Of a stretch of 64,000 nt of DNA, positions 17,217 to 26,247 are shown piece after piece; the stretch's first letter is position 1, and the number at the start of each line of letters is the position of its first letter. Below the pieces are notes generated by a model, which saw only the letters and a list, made by a program, of their open reading frames with translations, was not told the DNA's origin and ran no database searches. Location of the stretch: positions 3,221,001-3,285,000 of the forward strand of contig NZ_CP146991.1 of the NCBI RefSeq assembly GCF_001941975.2, given 5' to 3'. The position numbers and the translations under genes were made by a program. This DNA is from Sporomusa sphaeroides DSM 2875. GTDB taxonomy: Bacteria > Bacillota > Negativicutes > Sporomusales > Sporomusaceae.

Positions 17217-18095
17217 CTATTCAATAATATTGTGTTTAATATCCCGATGTTCGACGTTAACCTTAAAGCCCTTGCCTTTGAGATATTCAAACATTTTTTC
17301 GGCGACAAAAACAGAACGATGCAAACCGCCGGTACAGCCGATAGCAATAACCAGCTGGCTCTTGCCTTCTTTAACATAATGCGGAATAAGAAAATCAATA
17401 AGACCTGACAGCTTTTCCATAAACTGCTGGGTAACCGGCCATTTCCAGATATATTCCCCGACCAAAGCCTCTTGTCCGCTTTTGCGCCGCAGTGATTCCA
17501 CATAAAAGGGATTAGGCAGGAAACGGACATCCAATACCATATCGCCATCCAGCGGAATACCGTATTTGAAACCAAATGACACTACCGTAACCGTCATGCG
17601 CTCATGTTCACGCTCTTCGGTAAACAGTGTCGTGATCTTACCACGCAATTCAGCGGTTGACAGACCGGAAGTATCAATGATGTGATTGGCCCGTCCCCGG
17701 ATTTGTTCCAGCCGGTCCCGTTCGCGGCAGATGCCTTCGCTGATGCGGCCATGAGGTGCCATGGGGTGACGGCGGCGGGTTTCCTTGTAGCGGCGGATAA
17801 TGGTGGCATCCGCTGCTTCCAAAAATACTATCTCATAAAGAAAGCCTTGCTTTTCCATATCTTCCAGCACCTGAACCAGTGTGTCAAAAAATTCGCCGCC
17901 GCGAATATCAACCACCAGCGCGATCTTGGAGACCTTACCGCCTGATTGGGCACATAATTCGGCGAATTTGGGAATTAACATCGGCGGGAGGTTATCCACG
18001 CAAAAATAACCCAGGTCTTCCATAGCCCGCATCACCTGTGATTTACCGGCACCGGACATACCGGTGATAATTACCAGGCGAAAGTTATCCAGCAT
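17217..18095 (-). CDS. rapZ: RNase adapter / nucleotide-binding protein RapZ (YvcJ)
   Basis: P-loop protein of the RapZ family. 292 residues, Walker A GMSGAGKS near the N-terminus, DNLPP and ADATIIRRYKETRRRHP in the kinase-like domain, and the C-terminal domain with IGCTGGLHRSVFVAEK. In enterobacteria RapZ links GlcN6P sensing to small RNA decay. The role in Firmicutes is less clear. The ATG at 18095 is chosen because GAGGTG lies seven bases before it. Two further in-frame upstream starts overlap the ribosome site. First gene of the rapZ-yvcK-whiA-deacetylase group, with a clear promoter. Confidence 0.95.
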   Translation of the reverse strand: MLDNFRLVIITGMSGAGKSQVMRAMEDLGYFCVDNLPPMLIPKFAELCAQSGGKVSKIALVVDIRGGEFFDTLVQVLEDMEKQGFLYEIVFLEAADATIIRRYKETRRRHPMAPHGRISEGICRERDRLEQIRGRANHIIDTSGLSTAELRGKITTLFTEEREHERMTVTVVSFGFKYGIPLDGDMVLDVRFLPNPFYVESLRRKSGQEALVGEYIWKWPVTQQFMEKLSGLIDFLIPHYVKEGKSQLVIAIGCTGGLHRSVFVAEKMFEYLKGKGFKVNVEHRDIKHNIIE

Positions 18096-18138
18096 ACACA
18101 TACACCTCAATTTTTCCTTCTAGGCGATTGTTACTTTA

Positions 18139-18167
18139 ATTATAGGGTAGTATTGGCAAAAAAGCAA
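18139..18167 (-). promoter_or_regulatory. Sigma-A-type promoter of rapZ
   Basis: TTGCTT (18167-18162), a 17-bp spacer and a perfect TATAAT (18144-18139) on the minus strand, 44 bp before the rapZ start. Confidence 0.75.
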
Positions 18168-18171
18168 AATA

Positions 18172-18202
18172 CAGTTCCCATTATTTTTATTAATGGGAAC
18201 TG
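18172..18202 (-). terminator. Terminator of the response-regulator pair
   Basis: A 12-bp stem CAGTTCCCATTA/TAATGGGAACTG with a short AT loop, followed on the minus strand by TATTTTGCTTTTTT. It starts 5 bp after the stop of the EAL gene and runs into the rapZ promoter. Confidence 0.85.
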
Positions 18203-18207
18203 CAAGT

Positions 18208-19896
18208 TCACCAGCAAAAATCAAACAGACTTGCCACCTGCTCTGCCGGCAGCGGCCGGCTGAATAAAAAGCCCTGCATCATATTACAATGCCGTTCCCG
18301 CAGCAATAGCCGCTGTTCGGGGGTTTCCACCCCTTCGGCAACAACTTTAAGATTCAGATTGTGCGCCAGTAAAATAATGGCCGATATAATGGCGGCATCC
18401 TGCTGGCTTTTGGCAGCATCCTGAACAAAAATCCGGTCGATCTTCAGGGTTGTTATCGGAAAGCGTTTCAGATAACTTAAGGAAGAATACCCTGTGCCGA
18501 AATCATCAATGGCAATTCCGATACCCATAGCACCTAATTCTTTGAGAATCGCAATGGTATATTCCACATCTTCCAGCGCAATGCTCTCGGTAATTTCCAG
18601 TTCCAGATACTCCGGCGCCAAGCCGGTAGCAGCCAGTACCTTGCTGATCCTGCCGGTGAAATCCGGCTGACGGAACTGGCGTCCGGATAAATTAACAGCC
18701 ATCACCACCGGCGGATAACCGGCATCCTGCCAGGCTTTATTCTGCGCACACGCCGTACGGAGCACCCATTCGCCAATGGGTACAATCAGTCCGGTTTCCT
18801 CCGCCAGGGGAATAAACTCCATCGGCTGTATCAGGCCACGCTCAGGATGCAGCCAGCGTACCAGGGCCTCCACGCCGACGGTACGTCCGGTTGTGCCATC
18901 AATGAGCGGCTGATAATGAATCACCAGTTCATTATTATCGATCGCCTGACGCAAGCTATTTTCCAGCAGCATCCGCTCAAGAACCCGTTCATTCATACTT
19001 TTAGTATAAAACTGGTACGCGTCGCCACCCTGTTCTTTTGCCCGGTACATGGACGACTCGGCATTTTTTAGCAGCACATCCACATTCTGCCCGTCGTCAG
19101 GGCATACGGCAATACCGATACTGGCAGAGGTATGCCAGACATAGCCGTTCAAGTCAACCGGCTGTCTGATGCCCTCGATCAGGTCCTCGGCAATACTGGC
19201 CGCCACCTGGGAATCAGCCAGTTCCGGCAGCAAAATCCCGAACACGTCACCGCCTACCCTGGAAACCACGGCTTGTTTGCCTACGCAGGCATTCAGCCTG
19301 TTGGCAACAAGATGGATGAGTTTGTCACCCAGACCATGTCCGAGGGTATCGTTTACCAATTTAAAACGGTCAACACCGACAAACAACAACGCCAGCATGC
19401 CGCCGCTGCGCTCAATACCTGCTAAAGCCATCACTAAGCGGTCAATTAAGAGGAGACGGTTAGGCAGCCCGGTGGCAGCATCATAATAGGACAGATATTC
19501 AATCATAGCCTCCGCCCGTCCCAGCCTGATGGCTGCCCGCAGGCACTGGGACAGGCTGTCGGCCGAAAGCTTGTTTTTTACCATATAATCGGTAGCACCG
19601 GCTTTCATTACATCAACAGCCAGCTGTTCATCGCCCTGACCTGTCAGGATAATGACCGGTGTTTTGACCCCGGCGGCCCGAATGGCTGACAGTACAGCCA
19701 GGCCGCTGTCCCCTGGCAGGCATTGATCAAGAAAAACACAGTCATATCTGCCTGTTTGCGCCTCATTAAGCCCCTGGCTGCCGGTAACAGCCTCGTGAAT
19801 AATAATCTGGGCATGAGCAGCCCTGAGTGCTCGCTTAACCATCATCCGGTCAACTTCATCATCATCGATTAACAGTATTCTCAGTTCTTCCGCCAT
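18208..19896 (-). CDS. Response regulator with degenerate GGDEF and intact EAL domains (c-di-GMP phosphodiesterase)
   Basis: About 562 residues: receiver domain (5-120, phospho-acceptor in CVFLDQCLPGDSG), GGDEF-like domain (165-300) and EAL domain (315-560). The GGDEF signature reads GGDVF, losing the catalytic acidic residue, so cyclase activity is doubtful. The EAL domain keeps EALVRW, the Asn in VMAVNLSGRQF, LELEITES, IDDFGTGYSSL, the Lys in LKIDRIF and VAEGVET, so c-di-GMP hydrolysis is expected. The ATG at 19896 follows AAGGAG and is preferred over a start 39 bp upstream. It follows a single-domain receiver gene by 14 bp. The cognate kinase is not in the window. Confidence 0.9.
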   Translation of the reverse strand: MAEELRILLIDDDEVDRMMVKRALRAAHAQIIIHEAVTGSQGLNEAQTGRYDCVFLDQCLPGDSGLAVLSAIRAAGVKTPVIILTGQGDEQLAVDVMKAGATDYMVKNKLSADSLSQCLRAAIRLGRAEAMIEYLSYYDAATGLPNRLLLIDRLVMALAGIERSGGMLALLFVGVDRFKLVNDTLGHGLGDKLIHLVANRLNACVGKQAVVSRVGGDVFGILLPELADSQVAASIAEDLIEGIRQPVDLNGYVWHTSASIGIAVCPDDGQNVDVLLKNAESSMYRAKEQGGDAYQFYTKSMNERVLERMLLENSLRQAIDNNELVIHYQPLIDGTTGRTVGVEALVRWLHPERGLIQPMEFIPLAEETGLIVPIGEWVLRTACAQNKAWQDAGYPPVVMAVNLSGRQFRQPDFTGRISKVLAATGLAPEYLELEITESIALEDVEYTIAILKELGAMGIGIAIDDFGTGYSSLSYLKRFPITTLKIDRIFVQDAAKSQQDAAIISAIILLAHNLNLKVVAEGVETPEQRLLLRERHCNMMQGFLFSRPLPAEQVASLFDFCW

Positions 19897-19910
19897 AGCC
19901 AAACAACTCC

Positions 19911-20336
19911 TTACGGCATCTCGCTTAACGTCCAATAATGGTCAAGCGCTCCCAAGGTTTTAACAAATTCTTCAAATGAAACCGGCTTAATAATATAGCC
20001 GGCAACGTTGAACTGGTAAGCAGCAACAACATCCCGTTCTTCATTCGAGGTTGTCAGAACAATCACTGTTATCATTTTTAAGGCAGGGTCTTGTCTGATT
20101 TCGTGTAAAAATTCGATACCGTTCATCCGGGGCATATTGATATCAAGCAAAATTAATCTGGGCCAGGGCACAATGGCTTTGCCATTCTGACCACGCAGCA
20201 TGGCTAATGCCTCAACACCATCACGGGCAATATAGAGAGGATTCGTAAGGTTAATTCGTTTAAAAGCCCGCTCAACATTCATTATATCGACTTCATCGTC
20301 TTCGATGAGCAGAATGTTCATGCTCTTATCCCGCAT
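19911..20336 (-). CDS. Single-domain response regulator
   Basis: 141-residue receiver of the CheY/Rcp1-like type: acidic pocket IEDDEVD, phospho-acceptor in LILLDINMPRMNG, Thr/Ser in VLTTSNEERD, and Lys in YIIKPVSFEEF. It has no output domain. It lies 14 bp upstream of the receiver-GGDEF-EAL gene, so it is probably part of the same phosphorelay, perhaps acting as an intermediate or phosphate sink. The ATG at 20336 follows a G-rich stretch. The 124 bp upstream show no clear promoter or sensor kinase. Confidence 0.9.
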   Translation of the reverse strand: MRDKSMNILLIEDDEVDIMNVERAFKRINLTNPLYIARDGVEALAMLRGQNGKAIVPWPRLILLDINMPRMNGIEFLHEIRQDPALKMITVIVLTTSNEERDVVAAYQFNVAGYIIKPVSFEEFVKTLGALDHYWTLSEMP

Positions 20337-20460
20337 ACTGCGCCCCCCTGACTACCAGTTACCATAGGTAGTTCTTACCATTGGCCGGATTTTCCTGCCT
20401 GTGACAGCAAGTTACATAATTAATTTGCTAGCTTGCCGGACGCAACAGGCATGCATACCG

Positions 20461-21258
20461 TTATGCCAGCACATATTTTTCAATAGCTTCCGCCACGCCA
20501 TCGGCATCATTGGCCAGCGTTTCCAAACGGGCAATGGCTTTCACGGCCGCACTGGCGTTGCCCATCGCCACACTCCAACCGGCGTACTTGAGCATGTCGA
20601 CATCATTGCCGCTATCGCCGACAGCCATTGTTTCCTCTTTTGTTATTCCCAGCGTATCGGCTAAAAAAGCCAGCGCTCTGCCTTTATTGGCCAACGGGTC
20701 AGTTATCTCCAGATAGGTTGGCTTGGATATTGCGATACTGAGCTGATTGCCAAACAGAGCCTTACATATGTCATATATCTCAAGAATGCCTTCCGGCGTG
20801 GACATAATCAGCATTTTATTGGAAGATTCTTCCCCGTCATACAGCCTGTCCCCCACAGCGGTGACCGGTACCGCCGCCAGGCGCGAATACTGCTCAGCGT
20901 ATTGGTTGATTTTTTCCACATACAGTTCATCCCGGACATAATTTTGAATATACCAGCCCCGTTCTTTGCACAGGGCCAGCACCTGCTGCGACAGCTTCCG
21001 CTCAATGGGTTGATCCAGTAATACCTCTCCTGACAAACAGGACTTAATCAGCGCCCCGTTATAGGTAATAATCGGCACATCCAACCCCAGTTGCCGGGCA
21101 TACGGTAAGGCCGAACGGTACATCCGCCCGGTGGCTATCGTCACCGTTACCCCCTGCGCCACGGCTTGGCGAATGACCTCACACGCCCGCGGCGAGACGG
21201 CCAGTTTACTGTTTAATAAGGTATCATCCAAATCCAATGCTACTAATTTTATTGCCAT
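20461..21258 (-). CDS. Cof-type HAD-superfamily hydrolase
   Basis: Haloacid dehalogenase-like phosphatase of the Cof subfamily, usually acting on sugar phosphates, FMN or other small phosphorylated metabolites. 265 residues: motif I LDLDDTLLN at the N-terminus, the ATGRMYRSA motif II, the C2 cap in the middle, and GDSGNDVDMLKYAG as motif IV. The start at 21258 is set by AAGGAG nine bases upstream. The longer upstream frame lacks a ribosome site. The substrate is not predictable from sequence. Confidence 0.93.
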   Translation of the reverse strand: MAIKLVALDLDDTLLNSKLAVSPRACEVIRQAVAQGVTVTIATGRMYRSALPYARQLGLDVPIITYNGALIKSCLSGEVLLDQPIERKLSQQVLALCKERGWYIQNYVRDELYVEKINQYAEQYSRLAAVPVTAVGDRLYDGEESSNKMLIMSTPEGILEIYDICKALFGNQLSIAISKPTYLEITDPLANKGRALAFLADTLGITKEETMAVGDSGNDVDMLKYAGWSVAMGNASAAVKAIARLETLANDADGVAEAIEKYVLA

Positions 21259-21325
21259 GTTACTCTCCTTTTTCTCCATAATGAAAAACAGGAATCTCGC
21301 TGCACGCAAAATTCCTGCCAATTAT

Positions 21326-21670
21326 CTACCTGTCATGTATTACTTTTGACAGCGTGACACTGCATAGGGTTATTAGCAAAATCCCCGCCAGCGATGCTAC
21401 CATACCAGTGATTTGAAACCCCGGCAATGCTTTGACCACCATGAACGGAGTAAACACATTGGTCACAACAGTAATACCGCCCAGATTCATGAATGAAAGC
21501 GGCAAATCGGCAATTGACAAGAGCGGCCTGATGGCGGCATTAGCCACCCCGACGATAGTCGCACCCAACAAAGTCCCGCCTAAAGTATCCACAAAAATAC
21601 CCGGTAGTTCAACCACTACCATAAATAGAATTACCGCATTAATAATAATCCGCAGCAAAAAACCACTCAC
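21326..21670 (-). CDS. Small membrane protein of the phage-holin-IV-like / YvlD family
   Basis: 114 residues with four hydrophobic segments and the family hallmarks ATIVGVANAAIRPLL and LPLSFMNLGGITVVTN, typical of the PF04020 proteins. Despite the holin name, these are ordinary chromosomal membrane proteins of unknown role, in Bacillus linked with envelope stress operons. GTG at 21670 lies behind AAGGAG and is preferred to the longer frame. No phage genes are nearby. Confidence 0.85.
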   Translation of the reverse strand: MSGFLLRIIINAVILFMVVVELPGIFVDTLGGTLLGATIVGVANAAIRPLLSIADLPLSFMNLGGITVVTNVFTPFMVVKALPGFQITGMVASLAGILLITLCSVTLSKVIHDR

Positions 21671-21797
21671 CGTACTACTCCTTCCACCAAGGTCTGGCAA
21701 AATCAACCGACACTATTTATTATATCCCAAGAGACAAAAATTCGGCAATATGGTTATTACCATTTTTTTTGCAGTTGTCATCATACCAGCTGCGGCT

Positions 21798-22337
21798 TTA
21801 CTCTACAATCTCTGTTTCCAGCAATAACAGCGCCCGTTTCAGGTCGATACCGCCCTCAAAGCCGGTCAGACTGCCATTAGCCCCCACTACCCGGTGGCAG
21901 GGCACCACCAGCGGCGTCCGGTTGCCGTTCAGCGCACCGCCAACCGCTCTGGCCGCCTTTGGATTGCCGACAGCCTGGGCTACCGCCTGATAACTGACAG
22001 TAGTACCGTACGGGATGCCTGCCGTATAGGTGAGCACCGCCGTCTGAAACGGGGTATACAGCCGCCAGTCAACCGGTACGCTGAAAGTAACCGGAAACCC
22101 CTGAAAATATAGTTGCAACTCCCGGCTCAGTTCCTCAGACCAGAGGCAGGCTTCCCGGCCTGCCTCCAGCATGGTGAACTCTTTAACACGGATATCGGCC
22201 AAGGCAGCCGTTTCGTCAGCACACGGAAACCCTAATTCCCACAAGCCTACATCAGACCATATGGCAGCAATCGGACCCCAGGCAGTGGAAATCAGATCAC
22301 AATACAAGGCCGGTGGCTTTGCTGTGGGCTTTACCAT
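21798..22337 (-). CDS. ogt: Methylated-DNA--protein-cysteine methyltransferase
   Basis: Suicide repair enzyme that takes the methyl group from O6-methylguanine. 179 residues, with an N-terminal RNase H-like domain and a C-terminal HTH domain holding the acceptor motif VVPCHRVVG, preceded by the RAVGGALNGNR segment of the DNA-binding helix. The start overlaps the end of the upstream FMN oxidoreductase gene by 7 bp, so the two are probably translated from one message. Confidence 0.95.
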   Translation of the reverse strand: MVKPTAKPPALYCDLISTAWGPIAAIWSDVGLWELGFPCADETAALADIRVKEFTMLEAGREACLWSEELSRELQLYFQGFPVTFSVPVDWRLYTPFQTAVLTYTAGIPYGTTVSYQAVAQAVGNPKAARAVGGALNGNRTPLVVPCHRVVGANGSLTGFEGGIDLKRALLLLETEIVE

Positions 22338-23344
22338 AATATTTCTACAGGCACGTCATTGGTCTGGGCTGTACCTGTCAAGGTCATGGCCGCACTGAGT
22401 TCGGCCCGGTATTTATTGATCATAAAATCCACCCCATCCGCCCCGCCGCCTACTGCGGCAATGGCCAGCGGCCGTCCGAGCAGCACGGCATCAGCACCCA
22501 GAGCCAGCATTTTTAATACATCAGCTCCACTTCTGATGCCGCCGTCAACCAATACAGTCATCTTGCCTTTCACAGCTTCGGCAATATACGGGAGCACCTC
22601 GGCCGTACCAGGCGTATAATCCAGCGCCCGTCCACCATGGTTGGACACGACAATGGCATCAACACCGGCCTGCCAGCAGGCCTCAGCATCATCAGGGGTC
22701 ATAATCCCTTTAACGATAAAAGGAATGGTGGTACGGTTTTTGATGTATTCCAGTTCATGAATAGTCTTAGGGCCTACAGGCTGTCCGGCATTAGTCATAT
22801 TAACCAGCGCGGCGGCATCGATATCTATGCCAAAAGCCGGACAACCGGCAGCAGCCGCCTGTTTAGCCAGTTCAACAATTTTATCTGTCTCACGCGGTTT
22901 GATAATCGGTATTCCCCAGCCCTGTTCCTTGCCAATTGCCGCCATACCTGTGGAAAAAACCGCCGGATTGGGGCCGTCACCGGTCATACCGATAGTGCCG
23001 GCCTTACGACAGCCGCTGACAATGGCTGTGTCGTATTCTTCCTCTGTCAGTGCACCTTTCATATTCATCGCAATGCCGCCAATAGCTGCGGCAATAATGG
23101 GCAGCGTTAATTCCAAACCAAATATCCGACAGGACATATCAGGATTTTTCACACTATGAATGGTTCTTAAATTCAGGCGGCAGTCAGCCAGAGCTTCTAC
23201 ATTATGCCGAAAGGCCGCACCTGTACCCAAACCGCCCATGCCTGGCACTTCTCCGGCACAGACAATCCCATTGCATACAGGACAAAGCCGGCAGGCACCC
23301 TGAAATTTTTCTTTTGCAGCCGTCTTAATGCTTATAATATCCAT
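22331..23344 (-). CDS. FMN-dependent alpha-hydroxy-acid oxidoreductase
   Basis: Member of the lactate-oxidase/glycolate-oxidase TIM-barrel family. 337 residues. The FMN phosphate site is seen in VLVDGGIRSGADVLKMLALGA (listed here as VDGGIRSG and LALGADAVLLGRP), and the catalytic His in VVSNHGGRALDYTPGT. The N-terminus has a cysteine cluster (CRLCPVCNGIVCAGEVPG) typical of a clade common in anaerobic Firmicutes. It hints at a metal or redox site, and oxygen is unlikely to be the acceptor. The ATG at 23344 follows AGGAGG. Substrate not predictable. Confidence 0.9.
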   Translation of the reverse strand: MDIISIKTAAKEKFQGACRLCPVCNGIVCAGEVPGMGGLGTGAAFRHNVEALADCRLNLRTIHSVKNPDMSCRIFGLELTLPIIAAAIGGIAMNMKGALTEEEYDTAIVSGCRKAGTIGMTGDGPNPAVFSTGMAAIGKEQGWGIPIIKPRETDKIVELAKQAAAAGCPAFGIDIDAAALVNMTNAGQPVGPKTIHELEYIKNRTTIPFIVKGIMTPDDAEACWQAGVDAIVVSNHGGRALDYTPGTAEVLPYIAEAVKGKMTVLVDGGIRSGADVLKMLALGADAVLLGRPLAIAAVGGGADGVDFMINKYRAELSAAMTLTGTAQTNDVPVEILW

Positions 23345-23442
23345 TTCGTCCCTCCTGATTATACATTCAGTATTTTGATGAAATTCTTGTTTGTCTGTCA
23401 AAATCCTGCCGGTAAAACCGCAAAGGCAAGCATAATTTTAAT

Positions 23443-23481
23443 TTTAGGAAGCAAAGGGGGACAGTCACTTTGCTTCCTAAA
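23443..23481. repeat. Perfect 14-bp palindromic hairpin element
   Basis: TTTAGGAAGCAAAG and its exact complement enclose an 11-nt loop GGGGACAGTCA. It has no T-run suited to either flanking gene, though it could end transcription from 23557. A degenerate relative of the loop and right arm lies at 26253-26280. It marks the left edge of the AT-rich patch. Just after it, 23497-23519 shares ATAAATGGAGACTT with 35116-35131. Confidence 0.6.
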
Positions 23482-23556
23482 TCAGATTGCGATAGATAAA
23501 TGGAGACTTAATTCAGGGCTAACAGCCCGCAAGAATGATGAAAACCGGTGCTGCAA

Positions 23557-24165
23557 TCAGTCTCCCACCTTTGCAACAATCCATTCTTTTTTGACCTGCC
23601 ACAGACCTGCCTGCATATCCGGGTACAGGCAGGAGCCGGTCGCCTTTACCTTTTGGTCATAGCGAAACAAATTTTGCCAGCTGTCCCGGCACTCTTTTTT
23701 GAGGTGGGGATAAAAGGGGGTTGTGTGTATATCCCCTGCATAACGAATGCCATAGCGAGCTAGCTTTTCGGCAAATAGAGCTTCCTCTGCTGCTGATTCA
23801 CCAATATAGTTAAGGTTCAGTATCTTGTTCCAGTCGCTCATCCGGAAAAATACCGCGCTCGCAAGGGGAACGCTGAGCTTCAATATTTGGTGGCCGGGAT
23901 GACGTTCCAGGTATTTTATATCACAAAAAGACCAGACAGCCGATTCGGCTTGCTGCGGTTTGGGAACAATACGCTGCGCATGTTCAGTATACCAGGCATA
24001 TGCCTGGAGAAACACAGCAGATACTTCGGCATATTTCCGGGAAATGTACTCTAGTTTGACATAATGATGCCCATGCGCCAAGAGGTTAGCGACTACTTCA
24101 TCAGTCTGGGCTGTGTACAGTGTTATCTGGTTATGCTGACAATCCATTCTTTCTTCAACTCCCAT
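23557..24165 (-). CDS. DUF3841 family protein, second of a pair
   Basis: About 200 residues of the uncharacterised DUF3841 family. The family pattern is visible: an N-terminal LYTAQTDEVVANLL segment, VKLEYI, a YAWYTEHAQRIVPKP block, and the closing LWQVKKEWIV. It resembles its upstream neighbour along its whole length but only moderately, so the pair is an old duplication. The start is uncertain between ATG 24165 and ATG 24147. Both lie inside the 3' end of the upstream gene (43-bp or 25-bp overlap), implying coupling. No enzymatic motif is evident. AT-richer than the surrounding housekeeping genes. Confidence 0.82.
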   Translation of the reverse strand: MGVEERMDCQHNQITLYTAQTDEVVANLLAHGHHYVKLEYISRKYAEVSAVFLQAYAWYTEHAQRIVPKPQQAESAVWSFCDIKYLERHPGHQILKLSVPLASAVFFRMSDWNKILNLNYIGESAAEEALFAEKLARYGIRYAGDIHTTPFYPHLKKECRDSWQNLFRYDQKVKATGSCLYPDMQAGLWQVKKEWIVAKVGD

Positions 24166-24692
24166 ATAGTTCCCACCCTGGCTTCAGTCAAAACGATACT
24201 CTCGTCAAATAGTCGATCCCAGCTTTTAATGATCTTTTGTCTGATATTGGGGTAGAAAGGTTTCATATAAGCAGTACAATCGTCAACTCCATAACGGCGC
24301 AGCAGTGCCGCATGTTCTTGTTCATCCTGTGCATCAGCAGGGATATACATATAGTTGACGATCCGGCCCCATTTATCAAAATCCATGGTAATAAGCTGAT
24401 CTTCGTCTACCAGGATTTCTATCTGCACATTGCCCGGGCTGTTCGCTATTTTTTCTTCCTCTGCTAAAGACACCCAGATAGGGTATTGTACATCTTGAGG
24501 AGGCATGACCAACTTGCTTGCTGCTAAATAATACCAATTGTATACATCCAGGTACAGCGAGGCGTGTTCCTCCATTTTACCCACTATGTATTCTTTTTTT
24601 ACGATATACCGGTCATTGGCTTCTAAATCTTTGAGGATGTTTTCATGTTGCTTGGTCCAAATTCTTATCTTATTCTTCATTTTGTTCTCCAC
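24123..24692 (-). CDS. DUF3841 family protein, first of a pair
   Basis: 189 residues, uncharacterised DUF3841 family: IRIWTKQHENILKDLEAN at the start, VKKEYI, YNWYYLAASKLVMPP, YPIWVSL, a central KWGRIVNYMYIP, and the closing IWELKKEWIVS. No signal peptide or membrane segment. AGGTGGAG lies about eight bases before the ATG at 24692. A dispersed structured repeat lies immediately upstream (24703-24866), in the position of a 5' leader. Confidence 0.85.
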   Translation of the reverse strand: MENKMKNKIRIWTKQHENILKDLEANDRYIVKKEYIVGKMEEHASLYLDVYNWYYLAASKLVMPPQDVQYPIWVSLAEEEKIANSPGNVQIEILVDEDQLITMDFDKWGRIVNYMYIPADAQDEQEHAALLRRYGVDDCTAYMKPFYPNIRQKIIKSWDRLFDESIVLTEARVGTIWELKKEWIVSITR

Positions 24693-24702
24693 CTAATTTC
24701 CT

Positions 24703-24866
24703 TAGTAGCCCACCCAGCCTAAATCTATAGTGTTCTTGCCGCGAGATTTTCCGCCCAGCTTCGTTGTCGTCGCCTTACATATGTCCGATATGCGCGGCTC
24801 CTCCGCCTTACTGGACGAAAAATCTCGCACAATTCATCCTATATCTTAGGCTTGGCGGACTACTAG
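24703..24866. repeat. Dispersed structured repeat, type 2 copy A
   Basis: An element of about 164 bp without ORF. The terminal arms TAGTAG... (24703-24730) and ...CTACTA (24839-24865) are near-complementary, with mismatches that become G-U pairs on the minus strand. A second stem pairs GCGAGATTTT with AAAAATCTCGC. About 58 bp of the core (24751-24808) are identical to 37898-37955 in copy B. Confidence 0.8.
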
Positions 24867-25012
24867 TTGAATTTATATGTATTTTAGCACTTGTTTTTTA
24901 AACTAATCAACAAAACTAAAGCCTAAAAAATCTCTGCATTTTTGTGCTGTACAACCAACTTGTACTATTTTATACTATCTATACAAAATATAGTGAGAAG
25001 CGAGGTAGCGCA
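24867..25012 (+). promoter_or_regulatory. Leader of pucR-like gene 1, duplicated before gene 2
   Basis: This AT-rich leader shares long blocks with 26466-26611: TATGTATTTTAGCACTTG, then AGCCTAAAAAA, a GTGCTG.ACAACCAACT block and TATACTAT near the start. The AGCAC and GTGCT pieces form an inverted pair about 50 bp apart and may be an operator. TATACT at 24970-24975 is a possible -10, but the -35 is weak. Confidence 0.5.
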
Positions 25013-26122
25013 TTGACACTGAAACAATTTTATGAGAAGTTCAAAGAAAAACATCAGCTGACATTAATAGCCGGCGAAAAGGGTATTCATGCTTCTATTG
25101 AAGGCATCTATCTGTTAGAGGATTTGAATAATATTAAATTTCTGCGCGACAGAGGCTTGATTATTACAACCGGACTTGCCAACCATTATGACGACTACTG
25201 GCTTGAAGAACTCCTTTGTGCGGCGAGACGAAAAAGCGCAAGCGGTGTTATCCTATGTATGGGGGCTTATATTACCGAGATACCGCTTCCTCTTGTTGAA
25301 TACTGCAACTATAACAATTTGCCGCTGCTTGTCATACCTTGGGACATATATATTGTTGATATTATGCAAGAATATTATGATGATTTTTTTAAAGAGAAAC
25401 AACAAGGAGAATATTTTGGTAAAATATTCTCCAATGCGATGTTTAACAATACTATTGACAATGAATTTATTGCAGACCATGAGGATATGAAACCGTATTC
25501 TTATTCTACCTATGGGATTGTTGCTTTTAAAAATGTTGCTAAGGACACATTAACTGCCGTCCTGAATCAAACTGAGGAAAAATACCTGATTCTGACGAAA
25601 AAAACTACACTGTATGCCATTTTATATAACATAACTGAAAGCAATTTTTCGGCAGCAGCAGCTTTGCTGCATATGTCTCTAAGTACCAAGCCTGTTCATT
25701 ATGGGATTGCCACTCTGGGGCAGGGTATACACTCGCTATTTAACAAACGAATAGAATCAGATAAAGCGTTGCAAGTAGCAATGGCTACCCGCAAGACTTA
25801 CTGCTGCTATAATGAGTTAGGCCTTTATCGAATTATATTAGGTATTTCCGATGGGGCGATATTGGACGATTTATATACACAGTCGCTGAAGGCTGTTGTC
25901 GACTACGACAATGAGCATAACTCCAATTACCTAGAAATACTGCGCTATTATATCGAATTTAATTCCAGTGTCCAACGGGTTGCTGAACACACTTTTACAC
26001 ATCGAAATACTATCAATTACAGTATTGGAAAAATCAAAAAAATACTCCAGAGCGATTTGTCTTCCATGGAAGAGCGCTGCCGGATTCAACTGGCTTTTTG
26101 TCTTTATGACTTACAGCAGTGA
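25013..26122 (+). CDS. PucR-family transcriptional regulator, copy 1
   Basis: 369 residues. The N-terminal PucR-type sensory domain (LTLKQFYEKF... through IPWDIYIVDIMQ, residues 1-130) is followed by a middle region without GGDEF features, and the C-terminal HTH_30 domain (AEHTFTHRNTINYSIGKI near residue 335). The family includes activators of purine catabolism and other nitrogen pathways. The ligand here is unknown. The TTG start at 25013 is chosen because GAGGT lies just upstream and because the paralogue starts at the same codon. It is a tandem paralogue of 26612-27721, about three quarters identical by eye and the same length. Confidence 0.88.
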   Translation: MTLKQFYEKFKEKHQLTLIAGEKGIHASIEGIYLLEDLNNIKFLRDRGLIITTGLANHYDDYWLEELLCAARRKSASGVILCMGAYITEIPLPLVEYCNYNNLPLLVIPWDIYIVDIMQEYYDDFFKEKQQGEYFGKIFSNAMFNNTIDNEFIADHEDMKPYSYSTYGIVAFKNVAKDTLTAVLNQTEEKYLILTKKTTLYAILYNITESNFSAAAALLHMSLSTKPVHYGIATLGQGIHSLFNKRIESDKALQVAMATRKTYCCYNELGLYRIILGISDGAILDDLYTQSLKAVVDYDNEHNSNYLEILRYYIEFNSSVQRVAEHTFTHRNTINYSIGKIKKILQSDLSSMEERCRIQLAFCLYDLQQ

Positions 26123-26247
26123 AGCAGAGAGACGGTTATATTAGAAACGGCAAAGGTCAACGGACGCAAAAAATCCGCTGACCTCTGTCTCGCAGGTATC
26201 GTTTGATGATCAGAACAGGTAACTTATATGTTCGAGAAAACAAGATA

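Noticed and set aside
21326-21670. Prophage remnant, because of the holin-like family name
   Set aside because: The PF04020-type protein is an ordinary chromosomal membrane protein and no phage genes surround it.
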